DNA of 64,000 nt from positions 131,171 to 195,170 of the forward strand of contig NW_008710984.1 of the NCBI RefSeq assembly GCF_000327385.1. The letters run 5' to 3'. This document shows positions 25,390-37,502 of the stretch, piece by piece; position 1 is the stretch's first letter, and each line of letters opens with the position of its first letter. The notes under the pieces are model-generated. The model searched no databases and was not told the DNA's origin. It was given only the letters and a program-made list of their open reading frames with translations. This stretch comes from Lottia gigantea. Its lineage: Eukaryota; Mollusca; Gastropoda; Lottiidae. A program made the translations under genes and the position numbers.

Positions 25390-25810
25390 CAACTAAACTA
25401 AGTTGGCGCAGGGAGAAGGGAAGTATTGAGGAAGGAAATATAAAAGGAGACAGAGATACACCACGGGGCAGGCGATGAAGTACTGAGCAAGATAAGGTGC
25501 GAAGTAGACGGAGGGAAGTGGAGAAAATTATACTAGAGTCTTAAGATGAGGGTGGGGGCGACAGGCAGAGGGCAGTAAGAGACAGATAGAGGAAGTTAGG
25601 AGACAGACAGAGGGATGTAAAAGACAGAGCGATGTAATGAACAGGGCGAAGTGGAGAGAGAAGGTGTAACTGACGCTATAGGAGAAAAATTACTATTAGA
25701 AATGGGTAGGAAGACATAAAAGCTAGACAGGGGTTTACAGTGCAGTGTAAGAAGGTATTAGTGGAAAAAGAAAGTGTAAGGTCGTGAGAAGGAAGAAGCA
25801 TTCTGAGAGT
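25390..25810 (+). repeat. Polypurine-rich stretch
   Basis: About 400 bp of the + strand is strongly enriched in A and G, with repeated 'gacagag', 'gaagtgg' and 'gggaag' motifs. It is degenerate simple sequence rather than a clean tandem array and shows no coding potential. Confidence 0.6.
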
Positions 25811-25899
25811 ATCGGATAACGGTGCTGAGCTGGCAGGGTATAGAAGCCGAATCAGAGGGTATATTATTTTCTATTTAGAGGTACAATGACCGAAATCTG

Positions 25900-26389
25900 C
25901 TTTTATTCAAACTTTTGTCAAACTTAAGAGTTAAATTTGAAAGCGTTCTCAAGAATATGGGCAATAACTTATACTAAATATTGTTTGATTTTTCTAATTT
26001 CTAATTCGATAGGGTTCACACTTAAACACTCACGCCAAGTTTCGTCAAAATTCGTCAAGAATTGTGCCTTCTTGAGTGTTAACGAGATAAAAATTGAAAG
26101 CGTTTTCAAGAACAAGGGCAATAACTCATACTAAATATTATTCGATTTTTCTGATTTTCAATAGGCTTTATCGTCGGGTGATCACAAACACTCTTGCCAA
26201 GTTTAATCCTCTGTTTCGATTCTTCTGATTTTCAGTAGGGTTCAACCTTGGCTGATTACGAACACTCACACCAAGTTTTGTCAAAATCCGCCAAGAATTG
26301 TGTCTTGTTGAATGTTTACGAGCAATTGTGGAGGGACATGGGTGACGGCAATATATGTCCCCCATTTCATGTGGGCGTATAAAAACTAG
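25900..26389 (-). mobile_element. Pearl/Helentron-like repeat, partial copy
   Basis: The right boundary 'catgtgggcgtataaaaac' (about 26369-26387) is the GGGCGTAT-type terminus, preceded by 'acggcaatatatgtccc', as at the same end of the copy at 38731-39515. The body contains diverged units ('gggcaataact', 'ccaagttt') resembling those at 475-905. The opposite hairpin end (gcttgccaggcaag) was not found. Confidence 0.5.
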
Positions 26390-26869
26390 GATCTGTTTTG
26401 TGGGGATTAGAAGTAGCCTCAGTGGTCAAATAAAACTGCACAGAATTCCTTCCCTTTAAGCAAAACGTATTTAAAAGTAACTATTTAAAAGAAAAATTTT
26501 GGTTCTAATTTTCATAAAAAAAAAATCGGAAAACGCTCCGGTTGTAGACTCTAGATCGATCTCAAATAATAAATAAAATAATATTTCAAAATTAGATACA
26601 ATGGATCCAGTTTTTTCACCGAAGGTATATATTGACCGCCGAGAGTTGCCTAATATGGCAAAATTTATCATGAAAGTGTACAATTTCATTTGTTTCTCAG
26701 ATTGACGTTACTAACTAATATTGGCTATTCATAAAAAATATCTGGATAAGAAAAAGGGCTATCATATGGCTGGTTCAAATATGTCAAAAGATGTGCTACG
26801 CTCAGCTGTTCAAAGTGAGACCAAATTGACAAAGAGAATTGTATGTAAATTTTATTGATTAAATTTTGG

Positions 26870-29800
26870 TCATAAATACTGTAAAGAAGTATAAGTATAA
26901 ATAGCAATATAAGGTGATATAATACTAGTAAATAGAGACGACAGTAAATTAACACTATGATTATCTAATATAGACCACCCAGTTATATGATCTACGTTAC
27001 CACCAGCTTTTTCAACCACCATTTTTAATTCTGTATGATAACCTGAAGTAAAATTATCTTATTAATGTAAAAAATAGTTTTAAAGTCAACTTGTCTGCAC
27101 CATATTGGACTAAAGAGGATAGTTTTATACTCAACTTTTCTGCACCATAGTTGACTAATAAAGGTAATTTCTAGTCAACTTTTCTTCACTATAGTGGACT
27201 AATAAAGGTAGTTTTATAGTCAACTTGGCCGCACCATATTGAACTAATGAAGACAGTTTTATAGTCAACTTGTCTGCACCATATTGGACTAATGAAGACA
27301 GTTTTATAGTCAACTTGGCCGCACCATATTGGACTAATGAAGACAGTTTTATAGTCAACTTGTCTGCACCACATTGAACTAATGAAGACAGTTTTATAGT
27401 CAACTGGTCTGCACCATATTGGACCAATGAAGACAGTTTTATAGTCAACATGTCTGCACCGTATTGGACTAATGAAGACAGTTTTATAGTCAACTTGTCT
27501 CCACCGTATTGGACTAATGAGGATAGTTTTATAGTCAACTTGTCTCCACCATATTGGACTAATGAAGACAGTTTTATAGTCAACTTGTCTCCACCATATT
27601 GGACTAATGAGGATAGTTTTATAGTCAACTTGTCTCCACCATATTGGACTAATGAAGACAGTTTTATAGTCAACTTGTCTCCACCATATTGGACTAATGA
27701 AGACAGTTTTATAGTCAACTTGTCTCCACCATATTGGGCTAATGAAGACAATTTTATAGTCAATTTGTCTCCACCATATTGGACTAATGAAGACAGTTTT
27801 ATAGTCAACTTGTCTCCACCATATTGGACTAATGAGGATAGTTTTATAGTCAACTTGTCTGCACCATAGTCGACTAATAAAGGTAATTTCTAGTCAACTT
27901 GTCTGCACCATAGTCGACTAATAAAGGTAGTTTTATAGTCAACTTGGCTGCACCATATTGGACTAATGGTGATAGTTATTTATCTATTAATTTATACTAT
28001 GCTAGTAATAATAGACTAAACACCTGTACAAACCAACACTTACATTTTAATACTTAATGTCAACAAATGTCATGTATGAAATGTACAAAGCTGGTTGACT
28101 TCTTGACCTACCTGAGTACTGAAATGTGGAACCAAGAATTGAATCAATCAGAGATCCTAGACCGCCTCCAATTGTTCCCATCAATATGATTGGCCACTGA
28201 GGTGGGCTGTCCAAAAGAGTTAAATCACTAACTGTCAGTATTAATGTAAAATAATAAGCCACACCCACAATAAATCCACCTAAAAGACTACACACAGTTC
28301 CGGCAAGGCTTACACCACCATTTGTGCCTGCAATAGAAATAATTATTTAATGAGATTAAGGAATGTCTAAGCTAGCCAACAAACTTCAGTAACACAAATC
28401 AAATCAGCTTTCTTTACATCTTTAAATCTCTTCCTTACATCAGTTAACGGTAAAGACTTTGCTAGGAAGTGTCAGAGTGTCCTACATACCTATTGGAACA
28501 CGACGCAAGGACATAATCAACCATGGATTATGTGATCCCATGACAGAACCCACTTCAGAGGCAAAAGTGTCACCACAGCTGCACGCTAAAGATGTTAAGA
28601 CTGCTATAGATAACCATGATGAGGTATAATGTTTAGAAAAGTTTATTGGTGTTTCTGAACAGCCTGTTTCTAATATATAGAGTAGAGCTAACTGTGCAGA
28701 TATACCCCCATTACACAATACCTGCACCCAATTTCTTTGACCACCTAAAATACAAAGATGACCTTTCAATATTAAATACTAAAGACAGCTTTGTCTGCCA
28801 TTTCGAATTTGAAAGAATTTGAGTCTGTGTTCTATCTTTGTTCACTTTCCTCATAAAATTAAAATAGTGTAAACATAACTCTATTTGCAAACCAGTAGTC
28901 GTCGGTACATTTTATATAAAACACAAGTCAACACATAGGCTTAACATGAGATCTGTACATTTTTATTGTCAATTGCCTCCCTTGAATTGTTACATTTCTT
29001 ACCTTCTGCAAATTCTGCTTCTATTTTGCGTTTTCTATGAGCTCTAAATTTAGTAAGTTTTGAGGCAGTAATAAAAAATGTAATCAATGTTGAGAAGAAA
29101 CAGAGATTAGCTAGAGTCAGGATAAATCCAACCACTAGACCTACAACGATAAAGAATATCAGTATGTTAATGTTCTTTGGTTAAAATTATAATCATATCA
29201 TATAAGTGTGTAGTTATAAGGGTTGAAATGAAACCAGTTACCATTAACAAGTGTTAAGATATCGGGTTCACTTACATCTCTTAGAAAAGTCAGAAAACCT
29301 TTTCTGTAGACCTTAAAATTGTTAAGAACTAGATTAGTCTGCTCCTGAGCCAGTGATATCTTCTCAAAAACAAAATAAAACAATGTCTAAACCTGCTAAT
29401 GCTCCTGATTTACATAAACTTTTTTTCTTGAGTCCCCAGGCAGCAATAAATATTGGTGCTATACCAGCGATTAACCATCTCCATGGGGCTGGAGCTGTAT
29501 AGTCTGAAATATAGAGTACCCTATAATATAGCCTGTGATATTTGGCCAGATGTCAGCTGGTGTAGAAACATAAATTATAAGCCCTCTTAACTGAGGACAT
29601 TCTGCATCTCTGCAGCTGCGGGGCTTTAAACAGTATACAGTTCTATGGCCTATATACTGTTAAATCAGATACCACGAAAACAATAACTCTGCATATAAAT
29701 AATGTGGTCCAGGCCCATAGCTAGAGGAGGGCCAGGGGGAATGGATTGATGCTCCTGAGACCCTGGGCTAGCTACGGGCCTGATGTGGTCTGTGTGTGTT

Positions 29801-30880
29801 CTAATTACAGTGGTGTAACCTATATTCGTACATATAAGGATTCAACATCGAATTTTGTCAAAATTTAAAAAAGCTATTTTTTTTTTTTTATGTTTTAGAA
29901 GTTTCCTCAGATATTTTACATAAAAATAAAAATTGGTTTGTTTCGATTTTCTTTATGAATCCTTCACCTTGACCCATATTTCATTTCAACTTGACGATGG
30001 CTTCTAAATGCTTCTAAATGCGTCACCTATTTTCGTGTACAATGTTTGATCTATAAATAAGTTGAGAAAAAAAAGGTTGTATGCATACCCAGTGGTATAA
30101 TTAACTTCTCTCAGTATTAATCTTTAATAATATTTCATTATAACTAATGACAATTCCTTCAAAGAACAATGATTTAAAAAAAAAAAAGTGACTGACAAAA
30201 TAAGATAAGTAAAACTTAAGAGTAATGCAACGTAGGAGATACGCGTGATTTATTGCTAAAAGTCATTGAAATAACATAAGAATACGGCCCACATTGTGTT
30301 CCATAGAATTTTTCCGCTGACACAGAATCTGCAGTTTTATCACATGATTTCTTCATTGGACTACATTCTAGCAGACGACATTTGGAATTCCAATTACAGC
30401 TTAGGTTTATGAGGAAATTCGGCCGATATAAAAATTGTGACATTTGGTAATAACTGATATCCGCCATTTTGTATTTGTCAAAGTATACGTTAATACATTT
30501 TACCTTGCTTGAAACTACTGGGTTCATTCTACTAGCTGATATTGTAGAGATAACTCATGTTTATCAAAACAAGCAAATGCGGAGGTCACGCGAGGTCGCA
30601 CATGTCAATTATTAATCATTTTCGGAGATGCACGAAAAATAGGTTAGCACGAAATTAGGTTACTTGACTGTATTAACAACACTAAGTCGAAGAGTGAAGA
30701 GGGTCGAGATTGTCAGTATCAAGTCAGTAGGGCTTACGAAAAAATATCCAGGAAAAGAAACCTAGCATAAAACTGAATTACCGGTGTCTTACCCCCATCA
30801 ATAAATTGTTGTAACTGAGTTACAAGAGCTAAAATAATTGTTAACGGAATAATCAATGCTAAAGAAATTGCTATCAGCAT
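26870..30880 (-). CDS. TMEM19: Transmembrane protein 19 (DUF92 family)
   Basis: Six exons on - : 30793-30880, 29393-29503, 29003-29140, 28490-28744, 28112-28327 and 26870-27042. All junctions are phase 1, giving 326 residues against 336 in human. Recognisable blocks in order: hydrophobic N-terminus MLIAISLALIIPLTIIL, PWRWLIAG and GLKKKSL, GLVVGFILTLANLCFFS, GGQRNWVQVLCNGG, LACSCGDTFASEVGSV, RVPIGTNGGVSL, PQWPIILMGTIGG and GSLIDSILGSTFQYSG, and the final ILDNHSVNLLSSL. These match vertebrate TMEM19 throughout. It is a multi-pass membrane protein whose biochemical function is not established; prokaryotic and plant DUF92 relatives include phytyl-phosphate kinase-type proteins. A poly(A) signal (TTTATT on +, 26851-26856) follows the stop closely. 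Intron 5 carries a large minisatellite. Confidence 0.95.
27080..27975. repeat. 45-bp minisatellite in TMEM19 intron 5
   Basis: About 20 tandem units of 45 bp read 'agtcaacttgtctccaccat' then 'attggactaatgaagacagt' and 'tttat'. Central units are almost identical and differ at a few linked positions (gaagaca/gaggata, tctcc/tctgc). Because 45 is a multiple of three and the unit has a stop-free frame on each strand, long artificial open frames appear on both strands (15-residue period). Its position between two TMEM19 exons shows it is intronic. Confidence 0.95.
29700..29790. repeat. Short inverted repeat in TMEM19 intron 1
   Basis: 'ccaggcccatagctag' and, about 40 bases on, 'ctagctacgggcctg' form a hairpin within the first intron of TMEM19. 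Sequences of the type 'aggggcgtagctag' also occur near 8272 and 36953. It is probably a small nonautonomous element remnant. Confidence 0.4.
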
Positions 30881-31238
30881 CTTGTTGATTCTCCATTAAA
30901 GTAGGACTGGTAGCGCGTAATAAGTTGAACTTAGAACATCAGTGTGATATTGAGATTAAATGGGATTGCAATTTGACCACAATATTTTGATTGAAATGTA
31001 TAAAACAAAGAAAAGCAAAGCAAACTATGTTGTTTTGAATATAATCATCTTCTAAAAATTATTCAAAGGTTTTCATCACATTTGCTATCGTCCATGTCCT
31101 TAACTTAGATGCCATTTCGACCTTGACTTTATACAGAATATAAATCGAAAGTTTGTATACTAATTTTGGACGCGGACCACTTCTTGGAGCTAGAGGCACC
31201 AGTGACCCCGCAAATCTATTAAATTTGTTTAGTTAGAC

Positions 31239-31454
31239 ATGAATAGATTTGGTTGTATTTCATGATTTCATTAATGGCAGTTGCCGCGCGCGAAGAAGAC
31301 CATGTTATTCTTTACGAAACACCAGATACTGATAGGCTAACAGACCTATTTAATATCATGCTTATAAATGATGTCAGAGGTGAAAGCCAAAACAAGAATG
31401 ATTACAGTCGAATGACACAACATCGCGATAGAAGAAATAGCATCAAGTCTTAGG
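31239..31454 (+). pseudogene. Possible CCN-family relative, frame-disrupted
   Basis: A frame to the stop at 31452-31454 encodes MISLMAVAAREEDH, then DTDRLTDLFNIML, then VRGESQ and QHRDRRNSIKS. RLTDLFN aligns with QLTDLFN in the propeptide of the CCN gene at 20651, and VRG and RR also occur after it in both. An ATG at 31239, six bases after an acceptor-like 'aatttgtttag', opens a hydrophobic signal-like start (MNRFGCI) but in another frame (offset 23 bases), so either one frameshift breaks it or the start is elsewhere. No CCN exon was found downstream. It begins 360 bp from the TMEM19 start in the opposite direction. Confidence 0.3.
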
Positions 31455-34400
31455 TTTTATTAGTAGGCCTCTCAAGACCTCGACCAAAAGCCAAGAAAGT
31501 TACCACATTTCATCAACAATTTTGATGCTTTTAATGGTTGTACATTCCCCGTTGTTCTCGCTCAAGGGTAATAAATAGCAAGGTAGGCATATAATCACCA
31601 ACCTCGCCTATGAGACGAAATTTATTAAATAAATGGTTCAGATTATCTTTAAAATCTTCGATTTTACATGCGACTTTCGCTTAAGCATGATAGTAATTTT
31701 TTATTTTTCAAACCATTGAAACGCGATTCTCTAATGAACCTACCCCTGAATGTTGACCGATTTGGCATACTTATTGATGAAGCTTTGCAGTTTATTTACA
31801 TGTTGTGTCTGTTTGGTGCAGACAACTTAAATTAGTCTGTCTGGTGCACTTGTCCTGGGAGGTTGCCATGTCTATTTTGTAGGTTACTCTGACAAATGTA
31901 AAAATACCATTCGAAATGAATAAAATAGACGACCTTATTAAAAATATTTGTATTTGTGCCCATTTAAAAAGCATAATATTGTCTGATTTAAATCAAGGAA
32001 TGATATTGTCTCCAGTCTTAAATTCACATTCCTGTAACAGTCACTCAAATGCATGATGTCGGACTGTTATGCTCATGTTTCTTCCTTAATACAGATCACA
32101 TGTATATGTTATCTTCGTGTATCGTTAGATATATACAGTGTCATGTTTCTGTTGTATTCGTGTATCGTTAGATATATACAGTGTCATGTATATGTTGTAT
32201 TCGTGTATCGTTAGATATATACAGTGTCATGTTTATGTTGTATTCGTGTATCGTTAGGTATATACAGTGTCATGTTTATGTTGTATTCGTGTATCGTTAG
32301 ATATATACAGTGTCATGTTTATGTTGTATTCGTGTATCGTTGGATATATACATCACATGTTTATGTTGTATTCATGTATCGTTAGATATATACATCACAT
32401 GTTAATGTTGTATTCATGTATCGATAAATATACATCTCACATGTTTATTTTATGTTCGAGTAATAAGTATAAAAATCCAATATTTATGAAATGCAGCGGC
32501 GGCGCCAGTGGAGGTAACCCACCTAAGTCGCTGTATGAGAGACACCACCACAAAATTTAAATTCCGCCTCAGCAGTTGTCCCCCCATTGAGTCAGTCTTC
32601 CCTCTATTTGTACCCCCAGTCTCGGAAAGCCATCAATGAAAAGTCCGTTATGTTTCTTACTTTTGGCATACATCACATTACTATTTTGTAATATTGTGCA
32701 ATGGAATCTCTTAGAAAATAGTTCACATTTTTATATCATGTTCAATTCCGATCAATAAATGTTTCTGATTAGACATAGATCACATGATTATGCTATAATA
32801 TACGTGTCTGTGTCTATGACTAAATATAGATTACCACCCACTAGTTTCAAGAGATTCTTTCGCAAACATTTAATTGGACTAAAGCACCATCCTACAGTCA
32901 CAGTCATGGACAATGTTAAAGGGGCAGGTCGTTTGCCAATCGTACCTTAATCTCGAAAACGAGAATCAGTTAAGTTAATCAGTTATAGTGATCACAGCCT
33001 ACCGTCGCGATTTCAGCCTTCAAATCCATATGTGTCCAGAATTATTCATGTTTAAAAGTTAAAAAGACGACTCGTCTTTTCTTGAGACTGATATATATTG
33101 GAAAGACATAGAAATATAGAAAGTGAAATTTCTAGTTTGAGGTATTATTGAAGAAATTATGCGATTTTCTAGTACATTTCTAGTACTTCTTAAGATTATT
33201 ACGCAAATTTACGACCCAATTGAACCTCCGAAAATGGCGAATCTGTCCTTTTAACGAAAAATCAAATGGACTCGCTCAATGGTTGTGAACATTTCTCTAG
33301 AATGAGATTTCGGACCAAAACCCATTATGATAACAGTACAATAAGATAGTTAACGCGTCACAAATTACGTCGTATTTAATTGCTGTTTCAAAGGCATATC
33401 AGAAACATAGGCATAGATAACATAGTTCTTAATAATCCCTTACCAACACTCGCAGACATTTCCTTACCCCAGAAACTAACAAATATTGATCAAAGACACA
33501 AATGCCAAACCTCATTTCAAATATGGTTTATAGTTGGTGATGTTCGTGTGATAGTCTCGAATCCTTAATCACAAACGTTGAATCAGTGAGTAGGCATCTT
33601 TAACTTACTGTCAGTATCTGATAGAACTTCCCTTCGATTAATATCTTATTTCCGTTTTGAGTGAAGACGAAAGTCACGAGATAAGGCTGAGATGTTCACA
33701 TATTAGAACATAATCTGTTCTTTGTTAATAGATTGATTTTTCTCTCAGATCATACTGTAGTCATGAATTGACTACTCGCCCATATTAAATTTCTCCTAAC
33801 CCTACTAAAATAGGAGTCGGCTGTAGCTCTTGACATCGTGATGTAATTACTCCATAAACGATTTTTAAAAAGGAAATGAACCCCTTTAGGATGGGTTGTG
33901 GACATATTCTGCATATTTAGTAGGAGTAAGACTTTTTTGTTATTTTCACACCAGATTTGTGATGACAGTCTTTATCTAGATCTATATTAACGCCTTGTAA
34001 AATAAATCTTTTATTTTCTATTTGTATATAGTGTGGGCTGAAATTCCATTCGAACATTGGTAATCCGTCTGCAAGCCAATGGTACGAATTTTGTATTAAG
34101 CTTTGCACACGACACAAAAAATACCACTGACAGGATATGTAATGTTTGATTATTTCACATTTGTGTACAAGTAAATGTTTGATTTCGTACATATTTTGTT
34201 TATTTGTTTGGAAATAGTATGTAGGTTATTGTTATGTTAAAACTGCCTACGAAATGAAACTTCCGGTTGAGCCGGTTGCTGGTTGGAAATGAATGCCAAG
34301 TCCAACACATTAGTACAGTCGTATAGACATCCACAAAGTAACTGTGTTTCGGATAAGCCACGCTTTAATGCTGAAAGAGAACACTAGAGATGTCGATAGC

Positions 34401-34904
34401 GGAGTCGTCTCAATATTGTCTCTATAAGAGAGCGCTGTTTTTTCAACCATCCATATAACTTTTCGAAATAAAATCCAACCACCAAATCCCATTCAATTCA
34501 ATGAAAACTGCCACGTCATTATCGAGATATATTATGTGACAAAAAAGAAGACTTAGAACCGATAAGAGATAATGGTTTGCGCATGCTCAGAAAAAAAAAT
34601 GCCAACAAAATCAATCGATTAAAAACACATTAATTAACACGGGCAGTTGGACACTCTTGTGTATGGCATTTAAAAACATATGGCCATCTCAACGTAACCC
34701 CCATATTTTTTAAAGTCACTGTTCTGAGCGCAGCCAGTTTTTAATTTCGGAGAATTCGCAAGCCGTTATATTATTGATACTGCGTCAATGATCTATGTAT
34801 TCCGTTCTGAGATTATCGGAGATGTTCTAGCCAATGACGTCATAAAAATTGCTGTATAAACAAAGTAAATATGAAGACTTCCATTATCTTCCAAGAGAAA
34901 ATTC
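31455..34904. other. Intergenic, no gene recognised
   Basis: Contains a 43-bp minisatellite (32100-32445) and otherwise AT-rich DNA. Short frames at 32759-32950 and 33380-33568 have no domain. A promoter-like arrangement on + (CCAAT, TGACGTCA, TATAAA) lies at 34831-34860 near the 3' end of the TGF-beta ligand gene. Confidence 0.45.
32100..32445. repeat. 43-bp minisatellite
   Basis: About eight units of 'cgtgtatcgttagatatata' plus 'cagtgtcatgtttatgttgt' and 'att' occur; starts at 32116, 32159 and 32202 are 43 bp apart. The last units are shortened and diverged. Confidence 0.9.
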
Positions 34905-36737
34905 TCATCGTCTACATGTGCAGCCACTGTCAATGATATTGGGTAGAGTTTGTTGTACTATCTTATTTTGTGATTTTAGATAAATTAAAGTCAAAGACAA
35001 CCGACGTTCTGGTTGGCAATCAAGATCGTTTGAATATTTATTGCAGGATCCCGTGCAAATACCAGTTTCAAAACTCTGTGGATACAAAATCCAATTTTCC
35101 CATCCAAGCTCTGCTATGGTAACATTCATTTTCTGAGTACAGCATGACGTCGTATCCAATATACAGGTATCATTGAGATCTCTTTTGTTTCGCAGTTTCC
35201 TATTTTCTTGGTCGGATGGGGTCTTTTTCTGTAAAATAATGTATGGGCGAAAGTCGTTTAGTTTTTCGTTTCGTTTTCTGTGTGGGCCACTCGAATTTCT
35301 ATATATGTAGGCCATATCTATATTAGCCCATTCTTCGCATCGCCTGCAGGTTATTTTCAGATAGATGTCTTTATGTTTGGTTTTTGTCATTTTTTGCAGT
35401 AATCTCATTGGTAATTTCAGATTCAACCACTTTTCCTTTCGGAGTTTGACTTTTCTCACTGCCAGTCTTTTCATGCGTCTTCTCTTTGGATGGAATCCGT
35501 GTATTATAATCTTCATTCGTCTTGTTTTTATTTTCTGTCTTTTTCCACTGAACTTTTTGCTTTTATGTTGTTTTGAACGCAGCCTTATTAACAAATGTGT
35601 ACTTTTTACAGTTTTCCAGACCTTGTTGTTGTAACCTTTCATTTTAAACTTCAGGGTATGGACTTCGTCTGAAAGCAGAATAAAAAGAGGGGTGTAGTCG
35701 TTGCCATAATAATGCTTCAAGTTTAGAACTCCTCTAAACATTATTTTAGAGATTGAAGATAGTCACGCGAATACGCCCACATTGCAAAGCTTGCAGTGTC
35801 AACACGTGATAGTATTCAAAACTCAGAAATCATCAGATCATCAACAAATATGAAAAATATGAAAATGAATATGAAAATATTCCGTCTATCCGAATATCAG
35901 CTTACGAGCTACGGCCTTACAAACGTGTCAAAAACGTAATACAGTCATACTATAGAGTGTCTTGCAATCAATACATAAACCTAAAAAATGTCATTCGAAA
36001 ACTTAGCATCACGAAAATAAAGGCATGGCATCTTTTTCACATTGGTACAAACTGACAAAAAATATTCATGAAAAGAATTCGTAAAAGGATCTGATCTGTT
36101 GAAGCTTGTCAATGTACGTTCGCTTGGAGAATTTTGTAATATAACCTTCAAAAAATCAACAATAACTTGTGAAAATCGTACTTATAAACACTGAAAACGA
36201 TAACCAAAAATGTAGGTTTTGTCCGAGGTATTTTCGCTAAACCAAGGGGGTTTAATCGAACCTATTTGAGATCTCATCAATACACATAAGCAGGCCACGT
36301 TTCGTCACGGTCCAATCAAAACTATATTCGTTATCACAAAATTGTTTGTACATTGACAAAGTCAGGAGCAAAAGTCAGAAAAAAAATTGTGAATCGAGCT
36401 CATCGCTTTCATTTCTTCAAAAATTCTTACCTGTTGGTTCAGAAAGAATGACCACCATGTTGTTTTTCTTGGTGTTCCTGGCGACAAGAGTAGAACCATA
36501 ATTAAGTTGTGAAAACACTAATGTTGATATTGGCGGTTTGGTGCTAGTTTCGTTTACTTGTGGTTGTGTCGGAAGTCTCAATCCAGACAGAATTCTGGAT
36601 TTCAAAAGAGCTAGTTGATGCAAACGCCGAACACTAGCTGATAAAGATGGACGGTTTGCCCTCAGTGTTTCAATACGAGGTCTGCAGATTGCGGAAGTTA
36701 CCATAATCACGAGTAACAAATATACACAGTTCAACAT
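34905..36737 (-). CDS. Divergent TGF-beta superfamily ligand
   Basis: Two exons on - : 36431-36737 and 34905-35731, phase-1 intron (donor GTAAGAAT; acceptor tttagag, which has a weak pyrimidine tract), 377 residues. A signal peptide (MLNCVYLLLVIMVTSAI) precedes CRPRIET; the propeptide becomes very basic in the second exon. A furin-type site RNKR precedes a 91-residue mature domain: C-x6-CC, GWENWILYP, CTGSC, a lone C (DLDC), and the C-terminal CTCRR. The leading C-x6-CC pattern and GW.NW..P motif place it nearer the TGF-beta/activin/myostatin side than typical BMPs. Only eight residues separate CTGSC from the next Cys (about 28-35 in the family), and the usual CC pair is a single C. Expected to be a secreted growth factor acting through type I/II serine kinase receptors. 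Orthology is not assigned. Confidence 0.85.
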
Positions 36738-37452
36738 GCTGAAATAGACAGAGACCTTGGTAATAGCGCAATACATATTACATACGACGTAATATACACC
36801 TGCTTTAACAGTCCTATTGTACCTCTTTTAAATTTCAGGCAAATTCGTCTGGCCAGTTCCTTTAAAGGAATACCATCTCTTAGAATGGATATACATTTAG
36901 TCAACAGGTGTATATATATACATATTCATACATATTGGACTTACCAGGTGCAGGGGCGCAGATCGCTTTTTCAATGCCCGGGGGGTGGGGGGGGGGGGGA
37001 CCAGTGGATTTCGCAGGATTAATTCAAAGGGGGTCGGACCGAAGGTGCGAATTCGATTGCAGAGTATAGCGGCATGAAAACGTTTCAGTTAAGCTGGTGA
37101 CACCGTATTTTTATTGCTCTCAGAAATATTATAGAAAGAAAGGCACCTTCTTGCATGTTACTGAATTATCCAGTCATCCAGCGGTTGCCCGAGACCTACG
37201 AGAAAATTAATTTTGAACTAAAAACTTCAATTTTCACCTAGGTGATCTATAGGGCGACTGAGACCTTTCAACCAATCAAATTTAATGTCAAGGTAAGTCC
37301 TCTCAGTGACGGTCCGCCATTTGTATTGATCACATGATATGATCGACGAAAATATGTGCACGATAAAATTCGCTACGTGTGCCCCTTGCCAAATTGTGCC
37401 TATTAGACGTCCATTACAGACATTCTACTCAACTAAGCTTGACTATTTCTGG

Positions 37453-37502
37453 NNNNNNNNNNNNNNNNNNNNNNNNNNNNNNNNNNNNNNNNNNNNNNNN
37501 NN
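37453..37502. other. Assembly gap (50 N)
   Basis: Exactly 50 N, followed immediately by a run of 12 G. The round size suggests a placeholder rather than a measured length. Confidence 1.

Larger units (their letters stand above)
22464..26869. other. Intergenic, repeat-rich
   Basis: Holds the 3' region of the third CCN gene, an ATT microsatellite (about 22951-22983), one uncertain open segment (23891-24037), a foldback element (24612-25037), a polypurine stretch (25390-25810) and a pearl-like repeat (25900-26389). No established gene was recognised. Confidence 0.5.

Noticed and set aside
27155-27853. 232-residue repeat protein on - and a 139-residue one on +
   Set aside because: Both are frames of the 45-bp intronic minisatellite; the TMEM19 splice sites on either side show it is intron.
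30216-30527. Cys-containing minus-strand frame inside TMEM19 intron 1
   Set aside because: Its only good donor is in phase 0, which does not fit TMEM19 exon 2 (phase 1); no domain seen.
32100-32445. CRISPR-like regular repeats
   Set aside because: Contiguous tandem units without unique spacers in a eukaryotic genome; an ordinary minisatellite.
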